Assembly (NCBI GenBank): GCA_029263435.1
Contig: JAJCXL010000540.1
Span: forward strand, 1 to 9,527
Length of the DNA stretch: 9,527 nt
Origin: Acidobacteriota bacterium
GTDB lineage: Bacteria > Acidobacteriota > Vicinamibacteria > Marinacidobacterales > SMYC01
Reading direction: 5' to 3'
This document shows positions 1 through 6,399 of the stretch, in pieces (position 1 is the stretch's first letter; the number at the start of each line of letters is the position of its first letter). The notes below the pieces were generated by a model. It was not told the origin of the DNA and did no database searches. It saw only the letters and a program-made list of their open reading frames with translations. A program made the translations under genes and the position numbers.

Positions 1-20
1 CCAGCAGGCGAAGACAATGA
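1..20 (+). CDS. 3' end of an upstream gene, possibly the ECF sigma factor (partial)
   Basis: Only a few codons are visible. One frame reads a short Arg-rich tail (SRRRQ) and stops at TGA 18-20, sharing the ATGA overlap with the anti-sigma start at 17. Another frame stops at TGA 25-27. Either could be the true end of the preceding gene. Zinc-finger anti-sigma genes usually follow their ECF sigma gene directly, often with a 4-bp overlap, so a sigma factor is the likeliest owner. Nothing in these bases proves this. Confidence 0.25.
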
Positions 21-721
21 CACATGAACCTTTTCTAGACAGGCTGAGCGACTATATCGATCAACTGCTCGAGCCCGAACAACGGCGTGACCTGGAGAGC
101 CATCTCGAGTCCTGTTCGGACTGCGCTTCTTGCTTGTCCGAGCTGCGTGCAGTGCGGCGAGAGGCCAGAACCCTTGGCGTCGTCGAGCCCCCCGCGCGCG
201 TGTGGGAAGCGATCAGCTCCGAGCTTCGCGCCAATGACCGTATGGGCCGCCGACGAACCCTCTCGCATTTGACGCTCGCGGTCGCTGCCGCCGTCGTGCT
301 CGGTGTCGGTTTGTGGATCGCGATAGCCGCGCGTCCACAAGCACCGGACAGCGAGGCGGCACTCGCGGTGACCATCGCGCGGGAGCTCGAAGCGGCCGAA
401 CGGCATTATGAGAACGCCATCGTGGGACTCGAGCAAATCATCCGTGACAACGACGGCTCCCTCCCCCCTGAAGTACGCCAAACCGTCTCCAGCAATCTCG
501 CGCTCATCGAGAGCACCATTGTCGAGAGTCGCCAAGCGATCGATTCGGAGCCGGACAGCGCCGTCGCGCAAGACAGTTTGTTGCAAGCGTTCCGACGCAA
601 AGTCGACCTCTTGCAGAACACGATTCTTCTGATTAACGAAGTCCGTAAGGGCCAGAGCGAGAACGCTCTCGAGCTCATCGACGAGATCCGCAAAAGCGAA
701 GAGCCGTCGAACCCGAGTTGA
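17..721 (+). CDS. membrane zinc-finger (zf-HC2) anti-sigma factor
   Basis: This 234-residue protein is probably a single-pass inner-membrane anti-sigma factor that holds an ECF sigma factor at the membrane. The N-terminal cytoplasmic part carries the ZAS/zf-HC2 signature His29-x3-Cys33-x2-Cys36, with a further Cys39. An Arg-rich stretch (about residues 75-80) precedes one hydrophobic helix at about 85-105, giving N-in/C-out topology. The C-terminal part (about 111-234) should be periplasmic. It is charged and predicted largely helical, with no cysteines or recognisable enzyme motif, and is the likely sensor region. The start at 17 gives the full zinc finger and overlaps the upstream stop as ATGA; no strong Shine-Dalgarno is visible, which fits translational coupling. 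The DUF4097 gene follows after 37 bp in the same direction. The cognate sigma factor and the signal are not visible. Confidence 0.85.
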   Translation: MTHEPFLDRLSDYIDQLLEPEQRRDLESHLESCSDCASCLSELRAVRREARTLGVVEPPARVWEAISSELRANDRMGRRRTLSHLTLAVAAAVVLGVGLWIAIAARPQAPDSEAALAVTIARELEAAERHYENAIVGLEQIIRDNDGSLPPEVRQTVSSNLALIESTIVESRQAIDSEPDSAVAQDSLLQAFRRKVDLLQNTILLINEVRKGQSENALELIDEIRKSEEPSNPS

Positions 722-758
722 TGCGTAGCGAGTCCATGCAAGAAGAAAAGGAAACCCG

Positions 759-1688
759 ATGACACACAACACTTTGATTCATTCCGCCATGCTCCTCCTG
801 CTCAGTGGCGTCGCCGCGACCGGACAAGAGGACCGAACGTCCCAAACTTACGAAGTCGGATCCGCGGGTGAGCTCAGCCTATCCAACATCGCGGGCTCCA
901 TCGTGGTGGAAGGCACAGACGGTACGACGATCGAGATCGAAGCCGTGAAGCGCGGGGGCGACCAGCGCGAGCTCGACAGCGTGCGCATCGACATTACTCA
1001 CATCGACGATCGGGTTCGAGTCGTCACCCGCCACGGCAATCGTGACGGTGACCGCAGGCACCGTCATTCCGATAGCGTCTCCGTCGACTACCGCGTCAAA
1101 GTGCCGTCAGGTAGCGAGATCGAGCTCGCCTCTGTCTCCGGCAATATTCGGGTAACGGGCGTGCACGGGGAGGCGACATTGAAGAACGTGAGCGGCGATA
1201 TCGAAGCCTCCGGCGCGCGAGGGCTCACCGAAGCGAAGTCCGTATCCGGAGACGTCACCGTCACCGGCGTTCAATCGGGAGACGATCTCGAGGTCAAGAG
1301 CGTCAGTGGCGACGTGATCGTTCGCGACGTTGACGTCGACGACTTGGAGGCCGGGTCGGTAAGCGGCTCGATTCAGTTGGATGGAGTCACCTGCGAGCGC
1401 GGCGAGTTCGACAGCGTGAGCGGGAACATTCGCTACTCCGGCGCGCTCGTCGCGGGCGGGAGCTACGAGCTCAAGTCACACTCCGGCAATATCACCCTCA
1501 TGATTGGAGAAGAGGTCGGGTTCGAGCTCGAAGCGACGACGTTCAGCGGAAAGATCGAATCCGATTTCGAGATGAGGGTCACCGAACGGAGCCGCAAGGG
1601 ACGCAAGCTGACGGCTGTCATCGGCAATGGTAGCGCCGTCGTCGAGACGACGAGCTTCAGCGGCAACGTCTCGTTGAGGCGGCGCTGA
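759..1688 (+). CDS. exported DUF4097-family beta-strand repeat protein
   Basis: This 309-residue protein has an N-terminal signal peptide (hydrophobic core at residues 9-20, probable cleavage near Gly22/Gln23) and then a repetitive beta-rich domain. From residue 125 a motif like S-V-S-G-[DN]-[IV] recurs about every 18-21 residues, typical of the DUF4097 (adhesin-like) family and suggestive of a beta-solenoid. A His/Arg/Asp-rich loop lies at about 91-106. The likely location is the periplasm or outer envelope; there is no lipobox and no C-terminal anchor. The start at 759 has AAGGAA at 748-753 as ribosome binding site. It lies 37 bp after the anti-sigma gene and is probably in the same operon. 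Some DUF4097 relatives, such as LiaG and YvlB in Bacillus, sit in envelope-stress loci, which supports a stress role here, but the molecular function is unknown. Confidence 0.8.
   Translation: MTHNTLIHSAMLLLLSGVAATGQEDRTSQTYEVGSAGELSLSNIAGSIVVEGTDGTTIEIEAVKRGGDQRELDSVRIDITHIDDRVRVVTRHGNRDGDRRHRHSDSVSVDYRVKVPSGSEIELASVSGNIRVTGVHGEATLKNVSGDIEASGARGLTEAKSVSGDVTVTGVQSGDDLEVKSVSGDVIVRDVDVDDLEAGSVSGSIQLDGVTCERGEFDSVSGNIRYSGALVAGGSYELKSHSGNITLMIGEEVGFELEATTFSGKIESDFEMRVTERSRKGRKLTAVIGNGSAVVETTSFSGNVSLRRR
1131..1670 (+). repeat. protein-level tandem repeats in the DUF4097 domain
   Basis: The glycine of the SxSG[DN][IV] motif falls at residues 128, 146, 164, 184, 203, 222, 243, 264 and 302. The spacings are 18, 18, 20, 19, 19, 21, 21 and 38, the last being two turns with a degenerate one between. 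The DNA of the units is diverged, so this is an old structural repeat and not a recent DNA duplication. Each unit would make about one turn of a solenoid. Confidence 0.7.
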
Positions 1689-1711
1689 ATCACATCTGCG
1701 CGCGAGCCTGT

Positions 1712-3214
1712 TCACGAGCCGCGGTGAAACGACGATAACGCCTCTTGCATCACCGTGAACAAGTGAGTGTTCTCGTATAGGCCCCTCAACCGCGACGCAC
1801 CCGGCCCCCGTCCGAAAGTGAGCACCGGCTCGGTCGTGTGCCCTCCCGTGGACCAGACGACGAAGGTCTGGCGCGCGAGCGCTCTTGCGAGCTTGCAAGC
1901 AGGGTTGCTGTCCTGGTCGCCGTAGTAGTGGCGAAAGTCGTCGACCCAAGCGTTTCCGTCGGCGTCTCGCGCGAGCGCTTGGCGCGCCTCGTCGGGGGTG
2001 AGGGTGATACCGACATGCTCTCGCACCACCTCTACGAGCCGTTCAACGGAGCCGGCAGCTTTGCGGAGGATCAGCTCGAATGAGGCGCTCTGGTTCGCCA
2101 AGAGCAAGAGCTCCGATCGCCCCGCGTAAATATGGTGAGGATCGTAGGTCAAACCGCTCGATAGCGTCCTCGTCGAAAGCGTACGCTCCAGGCTTCCATA
2201 GGTGAATGAAAACCCACCGGTGCCGTGGTCCGCGGTAACGATGACGAGCGTATCGGGATGCCTCCTCTGAAAATCGAGCCCGACCCCGAGCGCCTCGTCG
2301 AAATCGAGAATCTCGTGCAGCATCGTCCCCGCGTCGTTGTCGTGTCCACCGTAGTCGATACGGCCTCCTTCGACCATCACGAAGAACCCTTGGTCAGATC
2401 CATCGAGGACCGACAACGCCGAGCTCGTCAGATCCGCCAGGCTGGGAACCTCCGTGAGCCCGAGAGCACGTTTGTCGACGACGTAGGGGATGTGGGAGGC
2501 CGCGAACAATCCGAGCAACTTCTCGGACGAGAGCGAGGCGTCCAGCAAAGACGTGCGATCCGAGACGACGGTATAGCCTCGCTGTCTCGCTGCCTCCACT
2601 CGGTTTTCCGCGTCGTTCCGATTCGACATGCCGTCGAGCTCTTCCGGTATTCCCGGAAGATATTCGGAGACTCGCCGACCCGCCGGCACGAGCGCCCGCG
2701 CGCCGCCGCCAAGAAGCACGTCGACGTCGTGCTCTTCCAAGATTTGGCGCAAGATCTCGGATTCGTCTTCGTAGCGGGAGATGACATGTGAGGCGAACGC
2801 GGCCGGAGTGGCGTGAGACAGCCGCATATTCGTGACGAGCCCGGTACGCAGGCCGCTTCTGGAAGCCCACTCGAGCACCGTCTCGTTCGCATAACCGTCG
2901 GGGCTGAGACTCAGGGTCTCGTTTCGCGCAGGCCGTCCGGTGGCGATCTGGGACGCGGCAGCGGCGGAGTCCGTGACCGCGCTCTGGTAGCCCATCGCGA
3001 GGCTATAGCCGCTATTGCCGTCTTTCATCAACGACTCCAAGTGGAGCGGTCGGGACTCGACGAGTCGCGCATACTGCAAAGCAAGAGCCATTTGGCTCGC
3101 GCCGAATCCGTCGCCCACGAACAAGATGACATTTCTCGCGGCGTTCGAGCTCTCTGCCCCGCAAAGGGAAGAGGAAAAGATGACTGCCGCCGCGATGAGA
3201 CCTGACCTACGCAT
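1712..3214 (-). CDS. periplasmic alkaline phosphatase (PhoA family)
   Basis: This 500-residue protein hydrolyses phosphate monoesters in the periplasm. It begins with a Sec signal peptide (about residues 1-20). The family's active-site set is complete: Asp35 in VGDG, the nucleophile Ser83 in TDSAAAAS, Thr137 near HATPAAF, Glu282 and Asp287/His291 in the VEGGRIDYGGHDND block, Asp329-His330 in TADHGTGG, and His459 in STGGHT. By analogy with E. coli PhoA these bind two zinc ions and one magnesium. About 125 residues separate the Asp-His pair from the last histidine, longer than in E. coli PhoA (about 40), so there is a large insertion near the active site. The start at 3214 has GGAGG five bases upstream. 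It is divergent from the MBL-fold gene and convergent with the DUF4097 gene (23 bp gap). I saw no Pho box, so phosphate regulation is unproven. Substrate range (monoester or diester) cannot be read from the sequence. Confidence 0.9.
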   Translation of the reverse strand: MRRSGLIAAAVIFSSSLCGAESSNAARNVILFVGDGFGASQMALALQYARLVESRPLHLESLMKDGNSGYSLAMGYQSAVTDSAAAASQIATGRPARNETLSLSPDGYANETVLEWASRSGLRTGLVTNMRLSHATPAAFASHVISRYEDESEILRQILEEHDVDVLLGGGARALVPAGRRVSEYLPGIPEELDGMSNRNDAENRVEAARQRGYTVVSDRTSLLDASLSSEKLLGLFAASHIPYVVDKRALGLTEVPSLADLTSSALSVLDGSDQGFFVMVEGGRIDYGGHDNDAGTMLHEILDFDEALGVGLDFQRRHPDTLVIVTADHGTGGFSFTYGSLERTLSTRTLSSGLTYDPHHIYAGRSELLLLANQSASFELILRKAAGSVERLVEVVREHVGITLTPDEARQALARDADGNAWVDDFRHYYGDQDSNPACKLARALARQTFVVWSTGGHTTEPVLTFGRGPGASRLRGLYENTHLFTVMQEALSSFHRGS

Positions 3215-3289
3215 ATTGCCTCCGATCTATAGGGAGCCGAGCCAATGATGGATGGATGTCGAGCGGAGTCATTCTATACTCCAGACCGC
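3215..3289. promoter_or_regulatory. divergent control region between phosphatase and MBL-fold genes
   Basis: This short region must hold the starts of both transcripts. On the minus strand GGAGG (complement of 3220-3224) is the phosphatase ribosome binding site, and TAGAAT (complement of 3271-3276) is a possible -10. On the plus strand TATACT at 3275-3280 is a good -10 match overlapping the opposite one. Neither has a convincing -35. GGGAG at 3232-3236 could serve as a ribosome binding site for the ATG at 3245. Confidence 0.35.
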
Positions 3290-3862
3290 ATGACGATGCG
3301 CAGCGGGTTCGACATCATCCAGGTCGACAAGCGCCTATGGTGCATTCGCTATGAAGCGCGACGAAGCTGCGCCTATATCCTTGCGACGTCACCCGGCGCT
3401 CTCGTCATCGACGCGGGACCCGACCCCACCGCGCTGGGGATGATGATGGGGCTGCAACGAGCGCGGGTCGGACTCTCTTCGATCCGGACCCTCGTCTTGA
3501 CGCATTCTCATCCCGACCAGAGCGGGGGTGCACGAGCACTCAGTGCCCGATCTGGGATTTCAGTGCACTGCACCGCGGAGCATGCCCGAACACTGGCCGT
3601 GGTCGCGGAGCCGACGTGGCGCGAGCGTCTTCGGGGGGCGTCGCCGCTCGAGAGCTTCGATGCGGAGGGCACGCTCGCGGCCGGCCAACGATTGTCGGGA
3701 GTCGATGTCGTCGAAGGGCGAGCGGAGGCCCGGCGCCCGATAGGGCTCTATGCGGCCGACGACGAGCTCTTGTTCACCGGTCGCGATTCTTACGCAGCCT
3801 TCGAGCCCCGGTCCACGCGATGGATCCTTCCCGCCATCGGGCAGCCCTTCGCCCCCGAGTAG
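3245..3862 (+). CDS. degenerate metallo-beta-lactamase-fold protein
   Basis: This 205-residue protein has the outline of an MBL-fold hydrolase: an N-terminal beta segment leading to VIDAGPDP (54-61), then LVLTHSHPDQSGG (83-95), and late in the chain LLFTGRD (175-181) and ILPAIG (194-199). The usual HxHxDH metal motif is HSHPDQ here (His87, His89, Asp91, Gln92). The expected PGHT-type histidine is absent from the stretch at 150-166, the GD aspartate lies in GRD, and the final PGHG-like motif reads PAIG. Few ligands remain, so it may not be a working two-metal hydrolase. No frameshift is apparent. The chosen start at 3245 has GGGAG eight bases upstream. ATG at 3290 (residue 16) fits the family's usual N-terminus and lies just after a -10-like TATACT, so it is a real alternative. 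The cellular role is unknown, and no signal peptide is seen. Confidence 0.65.
   Translation: MMDGCRAESFYTPDRMTMRSGFDIIQVDKRLWCIRYEARRSCAYILATSPGALVIDAGPDPTALGMMMGLQRARVGLSSIRTLVLTHSHPDQSGGARALSARSGISVHCTAEHARTLAVVAEPTWRERLRGASPLESFDAEGTLAAGQRLSGVDVVEGRAEARRPIGLYAADDELLFTGRDSYAAFEPRSTRWILPAIGQPFAPE
3275..3280 (+). promoter_or_regulatory. possible -10 element (TATACT) for the MBL-fold gene
   Basis: TATACT matches the sigma-70 -10 consensus at five of six positions. Transcription from it would begin about 3286-3288, almost at the ATG at 3290, implying a leaderless or nearly leaderless message from that start. The -35 position has no good match, so support is modest. Confidence 0.3.
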
Positions 3863-3894
3863 CGCGTAGCGTGTCTCCCGACAACGGGCTCGGA

Positions 3895-4935
3895 TCAAGG
3901 AAACGCGTTGATCGCGTCGATCAATTGCCGTAGCCGCCCGAACGCGCGACGATTGAAGTCGAGCGTGATTCGACCCGGCCGATGCCACGGCGTGCCGACA
4001 TCCTCAGGTAACGCGGCCGCGGCCTCGATGGTGCCGCCTCGCAACAGATCCGAGAACCTCTCGTTCAACGAGGCCAGCTCCTCCGGTAAGAGCTCGCGCT
4101 CGAGTCGGATGAGAAGCTTGTCCGCGACGAAGCGCGACGAATGATAGATGCGGTAGAAATCGAGGACTTCTTTCAACGCATCCGCGGGATGCTCGACGAT
4201 GCGGTAGAGCGCGAGATCTTGCTCCGAGATCAAGCCGTTCGGCAAGACGCGATCGTGGATGAAGCGTGAGAGCTCACGAAAGTAGCCGGTCTCCGGACTC
4301 TCCACCATCACGACCGGCAGTGGCGTTTGCTTCCCCGTTTGTAACAAGGTCAGGACCTCGAAGCACTCGTCGAGCGTTCCAAACCCTCCGGGAAACAGTA
4401 CGACCGCGTGAGACTCCTTCAAGAGGAAGAGCTTGCGAGTGAAGAAGTACCGGAAGTCGATGAGCTTGGCATCACCTCTGATGGTCTGGTTCGCTTCTTG
4501 CTCGAATGGGAGCTTGATATTGACGCCAACGCTCAAGTTGCGCCCGGCGCCTTCATGCGCCGCACCCATGATGCCGCTCCCGGCGCCGGTGACCACCATC
4601 CAGCCGGCCTCTGCCATGATCCTTCCGAGCTCGACGGCGCGAGCATGGTCCTCGCGCTCGGGGAGAGTTCGTGCGGAGCCGAACACCGTTACTTTGCGGG
4701 CCTGACGATAAGGAGCGAACATACGGAAAGCGCGACGCATTTCTTTCAGCGCAGTATTCGCGATCTTGAGATCGATGCGCGCCGTACCATCGCTTCCGAG
4801 GCGGAGCGCGGTCGCTACGATCTCACGGACATAGCGTCTTTCGTGCCCCGCGCAAAAATGATTGACGAGAGCGTCGATCTTCTCGTCGAGCTCGGGCTCG
4901 CCGGTCAAGGAACGGCCAGGTTGTTTCGGTGACAT
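3895..4935 (-). CDS. LOG-family (TIGR00730-like) nucleotide phosphoribohydrolase-like protein
   Basis: This 346-residue protein has the Rossmann-like LOG core at about residues 81-262. Its landmarks are VFGSART (84-90), GAGSGIMGAAHEGA (117-130), FFTRKLFL (164-171, holding the Arg expected in the family) and the signature PGGFGTLDE (182-190). LOG enzymes cleave nucleoside 5'-monophosphates to the free base and ribose 5-phosphate; in plants this releases active cytokinins, and in bacteria the related PpnN acts on purine and pyrimidine nucleotides. The protein is longer than minimal LOG proteins (about 190-220 residues), with extensions of about 80 residues at each end that could regulate activity or oligomerisation. 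AAAGGA lies about nine bases before the start. It follows the NCS2 permease gene by 26 bp on the same strand, so it is probably cotranscribed and linked to purine metabolism. The exact substrate is not shown by sequence. Confidence 0.8.
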   Translation of the reverse strand: MSPKQPGRSLTGEPELDEKIDALVNHFCAGHERRYVREIVATALRLGSDGTARIDLKIANTALKEMRRAFRMFAPYRQARKVTVFGSARTLPEREDHARAVELGRIMAEAGWMVVTGAGSGIMGAAHEGAGRNLSVGVNIKLPFEQEANQTIRGDAKLIDFRYFFTRKLFLLKESHAVVLFPGGFGTLDECFEVLTLLQTGKQTPLPVVMVESPETGYFRELSRFIHDRVLPNGLISEQDLALYRIVEHPADALKEVLDFYRIYHSSRFVADKLLIRLERELLPEELASLNERFSDLLRGGTIEAAAALPEDVGTPWHRPGRITLDFNRRAFGRLRQLIDAINAFP

Positions 4936-4961
4936 GAGCTAACGTCCTTTGAAAAGTGCGA

Positions 4962-6323
4962 CTACAACCAGATGAATCGCACGAGGAAGAAGGCCGCCAC
5001 CACGTGAGCCAACCAATGAAGCTCTCGAGCACGGCCGGTCGCGATATGAAGAAGTGACGTCGAGGTAAAACCGAACGCGATCCCCTCGGTAATGCTCGTC
5101 GATAGCGGCATCATGATGATCGTAAGAAAAGCCGGGATGGCATGGATCGGCTCGGTCCAGCGAATTTTTCCAACCGGCACCATCATGAACACCCCAACCA
5201 GAATCAACGCCGGTGCGATCGTCGGATAGAGGACGGTACCGTCAACCCCTTCGAAGTGTCCCCCCACGACCTCTAGCAAGGGGTAGAAAAAGACCGAGCC
5301 CGCGAACAGGATCCCGGCGACCGCGGCAGTGAGACCGGTCCGTCCTCCGGCGGCAACGCCGGCAGCGCTCTCGACGTAGCTCGTCACCGTCGACGTTCCC
5401 AGCACACCCCCTGCGACGGAGCCCGCTGCATCGGCGAGAAACGCCTCTCTTGCTCGGGGCAATCTCCCCGACACGGTCAGCCCGGCGCGCTCGGTGACGC
5501 CAATCAACGTTCCGACCGTATCGAACAAGTCGACGAAGAGGATGACGAACACGATGGTCCAGCTCTCGGCTCGCCCGAACAATCCGCGAAAGTCAGCGGC
5601 GAGAAAGCCCTCGCCCATGGACTCCGGCAGACCGAAGACGCCGTCGAAGTCGCTTCGCCCCATCAGGAGGCTCAAGGCCGTCGATACGGCGATCCCGATG
5701 ACGAGCGCCGCACCGACACCTTTCACCGTCAACGTGGCAGCGACGAACAGTCCGACCAGGGTCACCAGGACTTCCGGTCGCGACAGATCTCCCAGCCCGA
5801 TATAGGTGCCAGGTGTGCTCACCACCACTCCCCCCCACCGGAGCCCGACGACCGCGATGAGAAGTCCGATCCCCACGCCGATACTCGCCTTGAGATGGTC
5901 GGGAATACATTCGATCAAGCGTGCTCGAAGCTGCCACAAGGACGTCAGCACGAACAAGGCCCCCGCCAGGATGACGGCGGCGAGGCCTTCTTGCCAGGTG
6001 AAGCCGTAGCCGCCGGCAGCGATGGGACCGCAAATCGTGAACGCGAAGAAAAAATTCTGCCCCATCCCCGGAGCGAGAGCGATGGGATAGTTCGCGTGAA
6101 ACGCCATCCACAGGGACGCGAAGGCCGAAGCGAAACATGTCGCGGCGAGCACGGCCCCGGGATTCATTCCCGTCGCTCCGAGAACCACCGGATTGACGAG
6201 GAGGATGTAGCACATCGCCATATAGGTGGTGGCACCGGCGACGAGCTCCCTTCGGATGGTGCTCCCCCGCGCGCTTGGCGCAAAGGTCCTTTCCAACCAA
6301 CCAATTACAGTTGTCTTCCCCAT
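4962..6323 (-). CDS. NCS2/AzgA-type purine permease
   Basis: This inner-membrane transporter (453 residues) probably imports a purine base such as adenine, guanine or hypoxanthine with protons. Many hydrophobic segments and the AzgA-type landmarks are present: TTYMAMCYILLVNP near the N-terminus (about 32-45), LAPGMGQN (83-90), FVDLFDTVGTL (263-273) and GTSTVTSYVESAAG (309-322). The reading frame is open to an ATG at 6371, but I place the start at 6323, because MGKTTVIGWLERTF is the usual family N-terminus and the extra 16 residues would run into the rpsT leader. No clear Shine-Dalgarno precedes 6323. The GMGQN segment carries Gln where many relatives have Leu, so substrate preference within the family is uncertain. 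The gene is divergent from rpsT and is followed by the LOG-family gene. Confidence 0.88.
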   Translation of the reverse strand: MGKTTVIGWLERTFAPSARGSTIRRELVAGATTYMAMCYILLVNPVVLGATGMNPGAVLAATCFASAFASLWMAFHANYPIALAPGMGQNFFFAFTICGPIAAGGYGFTWQEGLAAVILAGALFVLTSLWQLRARLIECIPDHLKASIGVGIGLLIAVVGLRWGGVVVSTPGTYIGLGDLSRPEVLVTLVGLFVAATLTVKGVGAALVIGIAVSTALSLLMGRSDFDGVFGLPESMGEGFLAADFRGLFGRAESWTIVFVILFVDLFDTVGTLIGVTERAGLTVSGRLPRAREAFLADAAGSVAGGVLGTSTVTSYVESAAGVAAGGRTGLTAAVAGILFAGSVFFYPLLEVVGGHFEGVDGTVLYPTIAPALILVGVFMMVPVGKIRWTEPIHAIPAFLTIIMMPLSTSITEGIAFGFTSTSLLHIATGRARELHWLAHVVAAFFLVRFIWL

Positions 6324-6325
6324 TG

Positions 6326-6334
6326 TGCTAATAT
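6326..6334 (+). promoter_or_regulatory. candidate extended -10 promoter of rpsT
   Basis: TGCTAATAT reads as a TGn extension followed by TAATAT, a four-of-six match to the -10 consensus. No good -35 stands at 16-18 bp. It lies directly at the start of the divergent permease gene, and the complementary strand offers CATATT as a -10-like site, so the two promoters probably overlap. Confidence 0.35.
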
Positions 6335-6343
6335 GTGCGCTTC

Positions 6344-6369
6344 GGCCGCAGGCGCCCTGCGCGCCGGCC
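6344..6369 (+). other. GC hairpin in the rpsT leader
   Basis: GGCGC (6351-6355) and GCGCC (6361-6365) form a perfect 5-bp stem around the loop CCTGC. Below it GGCC (6344-6347) pairs with GGCC (6366-6369), leaving GCA as a three-base bulge on the 5' side. The structure ends 16 bases before the Shine-Dalgarno at 6386. No T run follows, so it is not a classical terminator. It may be a leader element for translational control, but in GC-rich DNA it could also be chance. Confidence 0.4.
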
Positions 6370-6399
6370 ACGCCCGAGACGAATCAAGGAGGTTCTCAA

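Noticed and set aside
35..772. 245-codon open frame on the minus strand opposite the anti-sigma gene
   Set aside because: It is antisense to a clear zinc-finger anti-sigma gene, shows no family motifs, and is a usual by-product of GC-rich codon use.
1689..1730. TTCAC/GTGAA inverted repeat near the convergent ends of the DUF4097 and phosphatase genes
   Set aside because: A 5-bp stem with an 8-base loop and no T tract is too weak to call a terminator.
2225..2791. 188-codon open frame on the plus strand inside the alkaline phosphatase gene
   Set aside because: Antisense to a gene with a complete catalytic set; the Arg-rich, motif-free translation is a shadow.
3855..3893. Possible bidirectional terminator between the convergent MBL-fold and LOG genes
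   Set aside because: CCCG-ACAA-CGGG makes only a 4-bp stem, CCGAG/CTCGG could add an outer helix with a 17-base gap, and there is no T run on either strand.
4408..4932. 174-codon open frame on the plus strand opposite the LOG-family gene
   Set aside because: Antisense to the PGGFGTLDE-bearing gene; no recognisable domain of its own.
5593..6300. 235-codon open frame on the minus strand inside the permease gene
   Set aside because: Same strand but another frame of a well-supported membrane protein; Arg/Gly/His-rich translation typical of a shifted frame.
6324..6371. Longer start of the permease at 6371
   Set aside because: The extra 16 residues do not match the family N-terminus and would cover the rpsT leader; ATG 6323 gives the expected beginning.
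6226..6399. In-frame upstream extension of rpsT
   Set aside because: It is antisense to the permease N-terminus and unlike S20; the Shine-Dalgarno at 6386 and the conserved N-terminus fix the start at TTG 6400.
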